A program made the translations under genes and the position numbers. Under the pieces are notes generated by a model that worked only from the letters and a program-made list of their open reading frames with translations, did no database searches and had not been told where the DNA came from. From positions 1 to 64,000 of the forward strand of contig NZ_RZHE01000014.1 in NCBI RefSeq assembly GCF_003989825.1: a stretch of 64,000 nt of DNA, in the 5' to 3' direction. This document shows, in pieces, positions 1 to 8,358 of the stretch. Position 1 is the first letter of the stretch; every line of letters begins with the position of its first letter. The stretch comes from Vreelandella populi. GTDB lineage: Bacteria > Pseudomonadota > Gammaproteobacteria > Pseudomonadales > Halomonadaceae.

Positions 1-62
1 AGTGGTAGAGCATCGCCTTGCCAAGGCGAGGGTCGAGAGTTCGAATCTCTTTTCCCGCTCCA
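1..62 (+). tRNA. tRNA-Gly (GCC), 5' truncated by window edge
   Basis: The D-arm remainder, anticodon arm with loop TTGCCAA (anticodon GCC), T-arm with GTTCGAATC and a 3' end ending in encoded CCA are all visible. The visible part is identical to the complete tRNA-Gly at 177. The first bases of the acceptor stem lie outside the window. Confidence 0.95.
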
Positions 63-81
63 ATCAAATAGATGTTTATAC

Positions 82-157
82 GTCCCATTCGTCTAGTGGC
101 CTAGGACACCGCCCTTTCACGGCGGTAACAAGGGTTCGAACCCCTTATGGGACGCCA
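82..157 (+). tRNA. tRNA-Glu (TTC)
   Basis: Acceptor stem GTCCCAT pairs with ATGGGAC. The anticodon loop CTTTCAC gives anticodon TTC, the T-loop is GTTCGAACC, and CCA is encoded. It sits between two identical tRNA-Gly genes, probably in one transcript. Confidence 0.97.
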
Positions 158-176
158 TCTAGAAAGTGTTTACATT

Positions 177-251
177 GCGGGAATAGCTCAGTGGTAGAGC
201 ATCGCCTTGCCAAGGCGAGGGTCGAGAGTTCGAATCTCTTTTCCCGCTCCA
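177..251 (+). tRNA. tRNA-Gly (GCC)
   Basis: Acceptor stem GCGGGAA pairs with TTCCCGC. The anticodon loop TTGCCAA gives GCC, and the T-arm and encoded CCA are intact. It is the second copy of the gene at the left edge, giving a Gly-Glu-Gly cluster. Confidence 0.97.
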
Positions 252-316
252 TGTAAACAGCTTTATTTCGTTATCCTCCCTGTTTTACCCTTCCTTCTTT
301 ATAAAACGTTTTATCT

Positions 317-340
317 ACCGCCCATGATTGGCGGCATTTT
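317..340 (+). terminator. Weak terminator-like hairpin after the tRNA cluster
   Basis: CCGCC and GGCGG (about 318-334) form a short stem followed by CATTTTG. It lies about 65 bases after tRNA-Gly and could end the tRNA transcript. The stem is only five pairs and the T-run is broken. Confidence 0.35.
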
Positions 341-379
341 GCTGTGCGTGTGTTTTATATGCATGTGTTGATGGCGGGC

Positions 380-410
380 TACGTTCAGGCAGTTGGCCTG
401 CCTGAACGTA
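380..410. other. 12-bp perfect inverted repeat beyond the chemoreceptor stop
   Basis: TACGTTCAGGCA (380-391) and TGCCTGAACGTA (399-410) pair perfectly around a 7-base loop. It lies about 20 bases past the stop of the minus-strand chemoreceptor gene and may stabilise or end that mRNA, but there is no T-run on either side. Confidence 0.5.
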
Positions 411-429
411 AGCGGTTGATACCTGGTGT

Positions 430-2076
430 TTAATTAAGCGTGAAGTGATTGACGATGCCGTTGAGCGACTGTGAACGCTGTTTCAGGTCATGTGCGGAGT
501 CGGCGGTTTGCTGAACCATGGAGGCGTTATCCTGGGTGGACTGATCAAGCTGGGCGATGGCCACGTTGATCTGCTCGATACCCTGGGTTTGCTCGTGGGT
601 CGCGGCTGTAATGTCCGCAAACAGGTCATTGATGCGCTGAATCTGCTGATCGATATGCTGCATGCGCTCCTTGGCGGTGGTCACCAGCGATGAGCCGTTA
701 TCTACCTGCGCATTGGATGTGTTGATCAGTGTTTTAATCTCGTGGGCGGCCGTTGCCGAACGGTTAGCCAACTGACGAACTTCACCAGCTACCACGGCAA
801 AGCCACGGCCATGCTCACCGGCTCGTGCCGCTTCAACAGACGCGTTGAGTGCCAGAATGTTGGTCTGGAAAGCAATGCTGTCGATCAGCGTGACAATATC
901 GGAAATCTTGGCCGCTTCCGCGCTGATTTCCTGCATGGAGGTAACGGCCTTGCCAATGGCCTGCTGGCCAACTTGAGAGGTTTCGCCGGCGCTACGTACT
1001 AGTTCCTTGGCTTGTTCAACGTTCTCGGCATTTTGGCGCACGGTAGCGGTCACTTCTTCCATGCTGGCGGAGGTTTGTTGAAGGGCGGCGGCCTGTTGCT
1101 CGGTGCGCGATGAAAGCTCCTGATTGCCTGCCGCAATGTCGCCAGAGTTTTGATCCACCGCTGCGCTGGTCGTATGGATTTCCTGCATGGTTGCATGCAG
1201 TTTGTCGCGCATCTGCTGAATATCGTAAAGCAGGCTGCTGGTATCGTTGGCGCTTAGCTTGACCTCCGCAGTTAGATCGCCCTGAGCAATACGCCCTACG
1301 ACACCCGCTGCATAGCTAGGCTCGCCGCCCAGGCGACGCAGTATCAACGAAATCATTCCCCAAAACGCCAGGGTGACTAATACGCCTGCCAACAAGCCCA
1401 CCATAATGCTTTTAACCAGCTGACTCATGATAGTGTGGCTTATGTCCCCCATGAAGACGCCGCTGGCAACGTATACATTCCAGGGTGCATAGGCTTCGGT
1501 ATAAGTGCGCACCAAGGGCATTGCATCGTTACCCCGGGCGAAGTTGGAGTAATACTCGGTAAAGCCACTGCCTGTAACGCGGGCGCTATCTAAAATGGAT
1601 TGGAAAATAAGGGTGCCTTGCGGGTCGGTGACGTTTGATAAATCGTCACCTCTTGCGCGGCTTGGGTGGGCAAGCATCTTTAAGTCACCTGTCAGCGCGA
1701 ACAGGTAATTGTTCTCTTCGCCAAAGCGCACATCGCGAATCGTTTCAAACGCGAGCGTCTGCGCTTCTTCCTGAGTCATTTCGCCTTGCTGGGCGAGCTC
1801 ATCGAAGTGTTCCAGAGTAGAGATTGCAATATCCACGGCAGTGACCATGCGTTGCTCACGCTCGTGGTACAGCAGTGCCCGGCTTTGCCAAGCGTTTACT
1901 ACAATCATAATCGCGAGTATGAGCCATAAAACGGCAACGCCAATAAGCCGTTGGCGGCGCAAGGATAGGGCTGCCAAGCCTTGCTTGGACTGAATGGATG
2001 GACTTTCAGTAACAGATTGCTTCGTTAAAGCGACTGGAGTGTAGGGCGTGATCGTGCTCATTGAGTGATTTCTCAT
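430..2076 (-). CDS. Methyl-accepting chemotaxis protein with a periplasmic single-Cache-like sensor
   Basis: Transmembrane chemoreceptor of about 548 aa that would signal through CheW/CheA to the flagellar motor. There are two membrane segments, near residues 44-62 and about 222-246, flanking a periplasmic part of about 150 residues that looks like a single Cache small-molecule sensor. A HAMP region (LGGEP motif just after TM2) and a long cytoplasmic coiled coil follow. The coiled coil contains the conserved hairpin tip ([20 protein letters not shown]) and Gln/Glu-rich methylation segments. The protein ends in FTLN, so there is no NWETF-type CheR tether. Two start codons five codons apart are possible; neither has a strong Shine-Dalgarno. 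Ligand unknown; no other chemotaxis gene is nearby. Confidence 0.92.
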   Translation of the reverse strand: MRNHSMSTITPYTPVALTKQSVTESPSIQSKQGLAALSLRRQRLIGVAVLWLILAIMIVVNAWQSRALLYHEREQRMVTAVDIAISTLEHFDELAQQGEMTQEEAQTLAFETIRDVRFGEENNYLFALTGDLKMLAHPSRARGDDLSNVTDPQGTLIFQSILDSARVTGSGFTEYYSNFARGNDAMPLVRTYTEAYAPWNVYVASGVFMGDISHTIMSQLVKSIMVGLLAGVLVTLAFWGMISLILRRLGGEPSYAAGVVGRIAQGDLTAEVKLSANDTSSLLYDIQQMRDKLHATMQEIHTTSAAVDQNSGDIAAGNQELSSRTEQQAAALQQTSASMEEVTATVRQNAENVEQAKELVRSAGETSQVGQQAIGKAVTSMQEISAEAAKISDIVTLIDSIAFQTNILALNASVEAARAGEHGRGFAVVAGEVRQLANRSATAAHEIKTLINTSNAQVDNGSSLVTTAKERMQHIDQQIQRINDLFADITAATHEQTQGIEQINVAIAQLDQSTQDNASMVQQTADSAHDLKQRSQSLNGIVNHFTLN

Positions 2077-2215
2077 TTATTTATAAGTGCTTGTTCCCTT
2101 GTATGCCATCGACATAACGCGAAGGCATAACCTAATACTAAAGTATTAATTGTCTTTCTGGGTGTGGCAAAGTGTCACAAAGAGCCACTAAGCGGAAATA
2201 ATTAGCGGACTAAAT

Positions 2216-2246
2216 AAAAAGCCAGCTGTAGCATTGTGCGCTGGCT
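2216..2246 (-). terminator. Minus-facing terminator hairpin with no gene feeding it
   Basis: GCCAGC (2221-2226) pairs with GCTGGC (2240-2245). Read on the minus strand, the stem is followed by TTTTTATTTA. The flanking genes diverge, so no annotated minus-strand transcript reaches it. It may end a short antisense or non-coding RNA starting near 2250-2320, or be fortuitous. Confidence 0.45.
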
Positions 2247-2323
2247 TGAAAAAAAAGCCCAATGCCCCGATATCATGGCTTCTTACGCATTTTTTGCCCT
2301 ATTTTTGCTGACAGGACATCTTT

Positions 2324-3292
2324 ATGGCCGAACCGGCATTGTCAATCCGTGGCCTTACCAAGGTGTATGGCAACGGCTTTCAAGCGTTAAAAGGTATTGA
2401 TCTCGACGTCCAGCAGGGCGATTTTTTTGCGCTGCTGGGTCCTAACGGTGCGGGTAAATCCACCACGTTGGGTGTGGTGTGTTCACTGGTGCAGAAGTCA
2501 GAAGGTAAGGTGTCAATTTTTGGTATCGACATTGATAAAGACTTCGCCAAGGCCAAGTACCAGTTGGGCGTAGTACCTCAAGAGTTCAACTTCAACCAGT
2601 TCGAGAAGGTACTCGATATCGTGCTGGCGCAGGCAGGCTACTACGGCATGACCCGCCGTGAAGCGCTGCCGCGTGCCGAGCAGCTGCTGCGCGACTTGGG
2701 CCTGTGGGACAAGCGCAATGGCAACGCCCGCATGCTTTCGGGCGGGATGAAACGCCGGCTGATGATTGCCCGGGCGCTGATGCACCGGCCTAAATTACTG
2801 ATTCTGGATGAGCCCACGGCAGGCGTGGATATCGAGCTGCGCCGCAGCATGTGGGAATACATGCGCCGCATCAACCAGGATGAAGGCACCACGATTATTC
2901 TGACCACCCACTACCTGGAAGAGGCGGAAAGCCTGTGCCGCAATATCGCCATCATCAATCACGGCGAGATCGTGCGTAACACCAGCGTGCGCGAACTGTT
3001 GGCCGAGCTGAATACCGAAACCTTCCTGCTGGATCTCGCCGAGCCCGTCACGGCGCCACCGGTGATCGACGGGTTTGAGATCAAGCAGATCGAGCCCACG
3101 CAACTCTCGTTGGTGATTCACCGCGGGCAGCAGTTGAACGATGTATTCAGCGTATTAAGCGAGCAGGGCATGCAAGTGGTGTCCATGCGCAACAGCGCCA
3201 ACCGGCTGGAAGAGATGTTTGTTTCAATGGTAGAGGCAGGTAACAAGGCGATTGATGAGCGCTCTGAACTCAACAAGGAGACGCCCGCATGA
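2324..3292 (+). CDS. yadG: ABC-2 type exporter ATP-binding protein (YadG-like)
   Basis: ATP-hydrolysing subunit of an ABC exporter. Walker A GPNGAGKS is at residues 39-46, the Q-loop Gln at about 86, signature LSGGM at 138-142, Walker B LLILDEP at 158-164 and the H-loop His at about 196. The C-terminal ~90 residues form the extra domain usual in this subfamily. Length (322 aa) and sequence resemble E. coli YadG. The stop overlaps the ATG of the permease gene by four bases (ATGA), so the pair is translationally coupled. The substrate of YadGH-type exporters is not established. Confidence 0.93.
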   Translation: MAEPALSIRGLTKVYGNGFQALKGIDLDVQQGDFFALLGPNGAGKSTTLGVVCSLVQKSEGKVSIFGIDIDKDFAKAKYQLGVVPQEFNFNQFEKVLDIVLAQAGYYGMTRREALPRAEQLLRDLGLWDKRNGNARMLSGGMKRRLMIARALMHRPKLLILDEPTAGVDIELRRSMWEYMRRINQDEGTTIILTTHYLEEAESLCRNIAIINHGEIVRNTSVRELLAELNTETFLLDLAEPVTAPPVIDGFEIKQIEPTQLSLVIHRGQQLNDVFSVLSEQGMQVVSMRNSANRLEEMFVSMVEAGNKAIDERSELNKETPA

Positions 3293-4062
3293 ATGCGACT
3301 CAAACACTCGTTGCGTTATGGACGCTGGTACTTAAAGAGATCAAGCGCTTCACGCGTATCTGGCCGCAAACGCTGCTGCCGCCTTCGATCACCATGGCGA
3401 TGTACTTCATCATCTTTGGCAACCTGATCGGCTCGCGTATTGGGGATATGGACGGCTTCTCCTACATGGACTTTATCGTCCCCGGCCTGATCATGATGTC
3501 GGTGATCACCAACAGCTACTCCAACGTGGCCTCAAGCTTCTTCTCGAACAAGTTTCAACGCTCGGTGGAAGAACTGATGGTGTCGCCCATGCCGAACTGG
3601 GTGATTCTCTCCGGCTTTATTCTAGGCGGCATGGCGCGCGGCCTGGGTGTGGGGCTGATCGTCACGATCGTCTCGCTGTTCTTCACACGCCTGACCGTCG
3701 AGCATCCCTTGTTAACCGTGCTGGTAGTAGTGCTGACCTCGGCGCTGTTCTCCATTGGCGGGTTTATCAACGCGTTGATGGCCAACAAGTTTGACGATAT
3801 TTCCATCGTTCCGACCTTTATTCTGACGCCGCTGACGTATCTTGGCGGGGTGTTCTACTCCATCTCCATGCTGCCCAATTTCTGGCAGGGCGTCTCCATG
3901 CTCAACCCCATTCTGTACATGGTGAACGTCTTCCGTTACGGCTTTCTGGGCGTATCGGACATTCCTGTAGTGTGGGCGCTGGCGGCCATTTTTGCGTTTA
4001 TCATTGTGCTATTTTTCGTCGCGCTTACCATGCTGGAGCGTGGCAAAGGCATTCGCAGTTAA
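3289..4062 (+). CDS. yadH: ABC-2 type exporter permease (YadH-like)
   Basis: Membrane subunit (257 aa) of the exporter whose ATPase is encoded just upstream. It has about six hydrophobic segments and the ABC-2 signature region near the C-terminus (TPLTYLGGVFYSISMLP). Length and sequence match the E. coli YadH type. It would form a dimer with two ATPase subunits in the inner membrane. No terminator is obvious before queF, so read-through into queF is possible. Confidence 0.92.
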   Translation: MNATQTLVALWTLVLKEIKRFTRIWPQTLLPPSITMAMYFIIFGNLIGSRIGDMDGFSYMDFIVPGLIMMSVITNSYSNVASSFFSNKFQRSVEELMVSPMPNWVILSGFILGGMARGLGVGLIVTIVSLFFTRLTVEHPLLTVLVVVLTSALFSIGGFINALMANKFDDISIVPTFILTPLTYLGGVFYSISMLPNFWQGVSMLNPILYMVNVFRYGFLGVSDIPVVWALAAIFAFIIVLFFVALTMLERGKGIRS

Positions 4063-4118
4063 CCGCACGCCCGTTTAAAGAGCTGTTTTCAAGCGCCGTT
4101 TTCAAGAGAGCATGACCT

Positions 4119-4952
4119 ATGGCACATCGCCCCGAAACCTTAGAGCACGCGCCCCTGGGGCGCGATTCCGCCTACCCCGAGCAGTACGATGCGGGGCTTT
4201 TGTTTCCCATTCCCCGCGCCGCCAACCGCGCGCCGCTGGGTATTGAGGAGGGAAGCCTGCCGTTTGTTGGTGAAGACGAGTGGCACGCCTTCGAGGTTTC
4301 CTGGCTCAACGCCCGCGGCAAGCCCATCGTGGCCGTGGCGCGTTTTCGGCTACCGGCGGATTCACCGAGCCTGATCGAATCCAAATCCTGGAAGCTCTAC
4401 CTCAACAGCTTCAACCAGACGCGTATGGAAAGCCGTGAAGCGCTGATCGACACCCTCACGCGTGACTTGAGCGACGCAGCCAGTGCCCAGGTGAGCGTAG
4501 AGCTTCTTGGCGTGGAAGACGCTGAGCTTGCCCCGAAGCCGCTGCCCGGCGACTGCCTGGACGACCTGGACATCGACATAAGCGATTACACGCCCAGTGC
4601 CACTCACCTGGCGGTAAGCGATGAGGTAGTGGAAGAAACGCTGCACTCACACCTGCTTAAATCCAACTGCCCGGTTACCGGCCAGCCCGACTGGGGAAGC
4701 GTGCTGATTCGCTATAAAGGCCCCAAGCTTGATCGCGAAGGCCTGCTGCGCTACCTGATCGGCTATCGTCAGCACCAGGATTTTCACGAGCACTGTGTGG
4801 AGCACATCTTCACCGACCTAATGGCGCACGCCAAACCCACCGAGCTTTTGGTGCTTGCGCGCTACGTGCGTCGGGGCGGGTTGGACATCAGCCCGTGGCG
4901 CGCCACACCGGGCCAGAGGCCGCCAAGCCCGCTACGTCTGGCAAGGCAATAA
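4119..4952 (+). CDS. queF: NADPH-dependent 7-cyano-7-deazaguanine (preQ0) reductase
   Basis: Reduces the nitrile of preQ0 to the aminomethyl group of preQ1 in queuosine tRNA biosynthesis; cytosolic. At 277 aa it is the long, two-domain (YqcD-type) form. The ESKS motif is at 87-90 with FNQTR shortly after. The catalytic Cys184 lies in SNCPVTGQ, followed by Asp191; these correspond to Cys190 and Asp197 of the E. coli enzyme. The substrate-binding HEHCVEH segment is near residue 228. The start has an AGAGAG Shine-Dalgarno about eight bases upstream. No other queuosine gene is present in the window. Confidence 0.95.
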   Translation: MAHRPETLEHAPLGRDSAYPEQYDAGLLFPIPRAANRAPLGIEEGSLPFVGEDEWHAFEVSWLNARGKPIVAVARFRLPADSPSLIESKSWKLYLNSFNQTRMESREALIDTLTRDLSDAASAQVSVELLGVEDAELAPKPLPGDCLDDLDIDISDYTPSATHLAVSDEVVEETLHSHLLKSNCPVTGQPDWGSVLIRYKGPKLDREGLLRYLIGYRQHQDFHEHCVEHIFTDLMAHAKPTELLVLARYVRRGGLDISPWRATPGQRPPSPLRLARQ

Positions 4953-5000
4953 GCGACTGCGCTACAGTAGTGCCTAACTGATTGATTGGATGAAACCCAA

Positions 5001-5561
5001 ATGGATGGACTCACGCTTCTTCATAACCGTAGCTCAATGGGCAAGCTAGTTGAACCCGCGCCCACTGCCGAGCAGATGGACGCCATTTACAAAGCAGCCC
5101 TGCGTGCCCCAGACCACAAAGAGCTGCGCCCCTGGCGCTTTATCGAATTCACCGGAGAAGGGCGTACGCGCTTGGGCGAGCTGTTTGCCGAAGCCGAGTT
5201 CCAGGAAGACCCCAGCGCCAGCGACGATACACTGAATTCAGCGCGTAAAAAGCCGCTGCGCGCGCCCATGATCATCGCCGTAATTGCCAAGGTAACGCCG
5301 GACCTTCCCAAAGTGCCCAAGATGGAGCAGGTGATTTCCGCAGGCTGCGCTGCCCACGGCATTTTGCTGGCCGCCCACGCGCAGGAACTGGGCGCCATGT
5401 GGCGTAGCGGCAAATACGCCTTTGACCCCGTGGTACGCAAAGGGCTTTCCCTGGATGAAGACGATGAAGTAGTCGCTTTCATCTACTTGGGCAACCTGGG
5501 CGGGCGCCACAAGCCGCTGCCCCAGCATAACGTGGCCGACTTTGTAGAGCGTTGGGCGTAG
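5001..5561 (+). CDS. YdjA-like nitroreductase family flavoprotein
   Basis: Predicted FMN-dependent NAD(P)H oxidoreductase of 186 aa. The N-terminus (LLHNRSS) and the APDHKELRPWRF stretch match E. coli YdjA, as do the WRSGKYAF and IYLGNLGG regions. The first in-frame start is a TTG at 4986, but the ATG at 5001 aligns with the YdjA N-terminus and has GGA about ten bases upstream, so it is preferred. The physiological substrate is unknown; family members reduce nitroaromatics and quinones in vitro. A 12-base gap to the following thioesterase gene suggests co-transcription. Confidence 0.88.
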   Translation: MDGLTLLHNRSSMGKLVEPAPTAEQMDAIYKAALRAPDHKELRPWRFIEFTGEGRTRLGELFAEAEFQEDPSASDDTLNSARKKPLRAPMIIAVIAKVTPDLPKVPKMEQVISAGCAAHGILLAAHAQELGAMWRSGKYAFDPVVRKGLSLDEDDEVVAFIYLGNLGGRHKPLPQHNVADFVERWA

Positions 5562-5573
5562 GGAGTAATCGTC

Positions 5574-6074
5574 ATGCGAAAACCCGGTGTACCGCACCCG
5601 CGTTTGCCTCTGCCTGAGGGACAGGAGGACCTGGCCGCTTTTCAGAAGTGGCTAGGTGACGCGATTCCCATGGTGGGTGCGATGGGGATTGAAAGCATGT
5701 CGCAGCATAATCAATCACTTACCTGGCAACTGGCTTTAAAGCCCAACCTGAACGACAAAGGCACCGGCTTTGGCGGCGCGCTAAGTGCGCAAACCACGCT
5801 GCAAGGCTGGTGCTGGGTAACGCTCTGGCTACGCGGGCAGGGCATGGCCCGTGATGTAGTAGTGGCCGAAGCCACCCAGCGCTTTCTGGCCCCGGTAACT
5901 GGCGACTACCGCCTGATATGTACACCAGAAGAGCCTGACGGCATCGAGCAACTCACCCAAAAGCTTGCCGAGCGGGGCAAAGGCCGCATCGCGCTCACCC
6001 AGCAGCTTTACTGTGGCGATGCGCTCTGCCTGGAAGCCCACGGCAGTTATGCCGTACTGTCAGCCAGCGATTAG
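5574..6074 (+). CDS. Hot-dog thioesterase resembling the YiiD C-terminal domain
   Basis: A 166-aa protein with the sequence NLNDKGTGFGG around residue 60, characteristic of the YiiD C-terminal domain, a hot-dog fold acyl-CoA or acyl-ACP thioesterase. Here the domain is free-standing, without the N-terminal acetyltransferase part found in E. coli YiiD. It lies 12 bases after the nitroreductase gene, probably in the same transcript. Substrate not deducible. Confidence 0.75.
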   Translation: MRKPGVPHPRLPLPEGQEDLAAFQKWLGDAIPMVGAMGIESMSQHNQSLTWQLALKPNLNDKGTGFGGALSAQTTLQGWCWVTLWLRGQGMARDVVVAEATQRFLAPVTGDYRLICTPEEPDGIEQLTQKLAERGKGRIALTQQLYCGDALCLEAHGSYAVLSASD

Positions 6075-6104
6075 CAGCAGCAAGCCACTGATTCTGAAAA
6101 AGGC

Positions 6105-6133
6105 TTGCTATTTACCCGCTTAAACCATAGTAT
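6105..6133 (+). promoter_or_regulatory. Probable sigma-70 promoter of tRNA-Ser
   Basis: TTGCTA (6105-6110) and TAGTAT (6128-6133) are separated by 17 bases and lie about 50 bases upstream of the mature tRNA-Ser. A TATATG overlapping to the right is an alternative -10. Confidence 0.5.
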
Positions 6134-6184
6134 ATGCGCCGTTCTGTTGCGAAAGGCACAGCCTAAGTGATTGAACCAAAATGT

Positions 6185-6272
6185 GGAGAGGTGTCCGAGT
6201 GGTCGAAGGAGCACGCCTGGAAAGTGTGTAAGTCGTAAGGCTTCGAGGGTTCGAATCCCTCCCTCTCCGCCA
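6185..6272 (+). tRNA. tRNA-Ser (GGA)
   Basis: Class II tRNA with a long variable arm. Acceptor GGAGAGG pairs with CCTCTCC. The anticodon stem CACGC/GTGTG encloses loop CTGGAAA (anticodon GGA), the T-loop is GTTCGAATC, and CCA is encoded. It borders the AT-rich accessory patch and is a possible integration target, but no copy of its 3' end was seen on the far side. Confidence 0.97.
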
Positions 6273-6282
6273 CAGAATATAG

Positions 6283-6315
6283 AAAAAGCCCGCTGAGTGA
6301 TCAGCGGGCTTTTTG
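6283..6315 (+). terminator. Rho-independent terminator of tRNA-Ser
   Basis: Stem AGCCCGCTGA / TCAGCGGGCT with loop GTGA, flanked by A and T runs. The same stem sequence recurs at 22587 and 61350. Confidence 0.9.
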
Positions 6316-6402
6316 TGTTATTAAAGGCTTGAGTTCAAACCTATGGGTCAGTAGCCTCTAATACAGTGTAAGCGTGCGGCATCTTCAGCATTGCTCAAAG
6401 CT

Positions 6403-6672
6403 CTATATGTCACAATAGCTATGCAAAAAACCAGACTCAGCCAATTCTACAATAATTTCGCAGAACTGGGCATAAGACAGCTCAGTACCTATATCGAGCC
6501 TCATAACAATTTCCTCGACTGTCATTCCTTCAAGTTCAAACAGAAGATCGCTGCATTCACTCTCATCTTGAGAGTTGTAAAAGATCACTCGAGTCTTGCC
6601 GTCATCCAAAAGAGCGCTGCTATCTACAAGCCAATCCTTATCAACGCTATTGCTGCCTTGAGTAGTGTTCAT
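6403..6672 (-). CDS. Small acidic protein of unknown function, possible PqqD-like fold
   Basis: An 89-aa open frame rich in Asp, Glu and Ser, which is unusual for a random frame in this region. The second half (LLFELEGMTVEEIVMRL, then a helix ending in ELAESGFL) reads like the winged-helix pattern of PqqD-type peptide-binding proteins; this is a weak resemblance by eye. The Shine-Dalgarno is poor. The plus-strand frame over the same bases looks like a shadow. It begins 21 bases after the stop of eroded coding sequence at 6694, so both may once have formed an operon. Confidence 0.5.
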   Translation of the reverse strand: MNTTQGSNSVDKDWLVDSSALLDDGKTRVIFYNSQDESECSDLLFELEGMTVEEIVMRLDIGTELSYAQFCEIIVELAESGFLHSYCDI

Positions 6673-6693
6673 AATGTATTCTTTAAAACAACC

Positions 6694-7227
6694 CTATGGT
6701 TCTAAGTTCACATCCCAATTAAAGATCAGCATCTCTTTGGCGTCTAGGCCGATGCAACTGGCAGCGTAGCGGATGTGGTAGCCTGCGAGGGTTTCAGCGT
6801 ATGTATGGATGGTCGTTGAGGCTAATGGTGGTTTTGTCTTAGATTTTGGTCAACAAGGCCGCCAGTTTTTCGTACCTCTCTATACTAGGGGATACCTTAT
6901 ATTCCTCTATCTGACAGTAGAATGGGTTCATATAAAAGGGTGTGTGGCCGATCATAACGTTCAATGCGGCTTGAAAGCTCTTAATTGATGCTACTGACAA
7001 CCTCTTTGAAATGGTTCTGTACTACGTGATACAGGCTCACATCGTTGAGGCCCTAACTTTCGCGGATAAGAGACGCGGGAAGAATAATGCAGGCCCTCTA
7101 GGAGAAGAACTCTATGTAGCACTGGCATGGCGGCATCAGTGATCAAAATGACTGGAGATAGTCGATAGGTATCACTTTTGATGTTTTGGAGCTCGTAGCT
7201 CGCTGATGGTTCAAAAGGGATTTGCAA
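6694..7227 (-). pseudogene. Eroded coding debris on the minus strand
   Basis: No intact gene, but several protein-like stretches appear in shifting minus-strand frames. One spans about 6694-6849 (ending GLDAKEMLIFNWDVNLEP). One runs roughly 6850-7010 and contains FQAALNVMIGHTPFYMNPF and IERYEKLAALLTKI. One near 6985-7050 (SLYHVVQNHFKEVV) is faintly reminiscent of the N-terminus of IS91-type transposases. Stops and frame changes separate them. The remaining 78-codon open frame at 6991-7227 does not look like a functional protein. Origin unknown. Confidence 0.45.
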
Positions 7228-7327
7228 TTGGGGGGATAAAAGGTAAATTTTTCTGAAGAATATATTTCATTCTTCAGTACCTCTTGCGATACTGTCTTAA
7301 CAAATTTTAAAGTATAAAGGTTATGGT

Positions 7328-8356
7328 ATGGCTATTAAAAATGTGATTCTTCATGAAGTTACACGTAATGAAGATGGCGATCCAATAGTACAAAATTTGC
7401 GAAATGAAGAAAATTCAACGGAAGGTTTAGGCATAAAGTTAACAGAACAGTTGATAGAGCTATTTTCTCAATCCACACTAAATATTGGTGAGTTTGGTGT
7501 TGATGGTGACTCTACCCTCAAGCCGGCTTTTGAGCAACAGCTGAAGCAATTTCAAAATAAAGATACAACATTTGTTGAAACAACCAAAGCTATGGCTGAA
7601 CGTTTTGCCGAGATTATCAGTGAAGCAAGACTGCAAAGCGTAAAAGGTGGCATCTTGGCTTTTTATGTGTATGAGTATCGTGAAAACAACCTATTAGCTG
7701 TTACTGTTTTAAATCGAATTGACGGTATTAATGCTAGCGAAGATCTAGATTTAAATCCGGCAACGATTATTGATCTAAATCGCTTGCATCTGGGCGCATC
7801 AATAAATTTGACTGAATGGGAAGAGGGCTTAAGTAGTCGTTATATTAAATTTAAAGTAGGGCGTTCAGTTGAAATGCGCGATTACTTTGAAAATTTTATT
7901 GGTTGTCAACGTGATAAGCAAGCTGCAGTTCGAGAAACAACAGCGCTAAAGAACGCGATTAGAAAATACTCATCAGAATTAGGTTTAGATAGTGAGGTTG
8001 CTCAGTCAAAGTTAGATACTGCTCATGAATTTATTCAACAGCAACAAAAAAATGGTAAAGAGGTGCTTCTTACTCATGTAGCAAACGCTGTATTTCCGGA
8101 TTTAGCAGATAAATTTTTAAATCTTGCTCGTGATGATGAACATCAGCTAAGTGAACAGATAGCAATAAGTTCAGCAGAATTGAAGCGTTACGTACGTTTA
8201 AGTGGGCGAGGTAAGGGAGTTTCGATTAGCTTTGATAATGAGCTGCTTGGGAAAACGGTAACATATAAAGATGGCCAGCTAATTTTTGATGAGATTCCGG
8301 AAGCATTGAAGCAGAGTATACTAGAGCTACAATGCACGCCTGAAGATATTGGATAA
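7328..8356 (+). CDS. Nucleoid-associated protein of the NdpA/YejK family
   Basis: A 342-aa protein recognisable as YejK/NdpA-like from segments such as NRLHLGASINLTEW, YIKFKVGRS and YFENFIGCQ. Family members bind double-stranded DNA and associate with the nucleoid. The usual housekeeping copy is followed by yejL/yejM, which are absent here. The gene is clearly more AT-rich than its surroundings, including third codon positions, and is two bases from the next gene, so the two form a unit. This looks like a horizontally acquired NdpA paralogue working with a membrane partner. The start is the ATG at 7328; a TTATGG just before it gives a second, out-of-frame ATG. Confidence 0.85.
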   Translation: MAIKNVILHEVTRNEDGDPIVQNLRNEENSTEGLGIKLTEQLIELFSQSTLNIGEFGVDGDSTLKPAFEQQLKQFQNKDTTFVETTKAMAERFAEIISEARLQSVKGGILAFYVYEYRENNLLAVTVLNRIDGINASEDLDLNPATIIDLNRLHLGASINLTEWEEGLSSRYIKFKVGRSVEMRDYFENFIGCQRDKQAAVRETTALKNAIRKYSSELGLDSEVAQSKLDTAHEFIQQQQKNGKEVLLTHVANAVFPDLADKFLNLARDDEHQLSEQIAISSAELKRYVRLSGRGKGVSISFDNELLGKTVTYKDGQLIFDEIPEALKQSILELQCTPEDIG

Positions 8357-8358
8357 TT

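Noticed and set aside
2..256. 84-codon plus-strand frame at the left edge
   Set aside because: It is a translation through three tRNA genes, with the repeated peptide coming from the two identical tRNA-Gly copies.
6391..6705. 104-codon plus-strand frame across the small minus-strand gene
   Set aside because: Its composition is not protein-like compared with the acidic, helix-patterned minus-strand frame, and there is no ribosome binding site.
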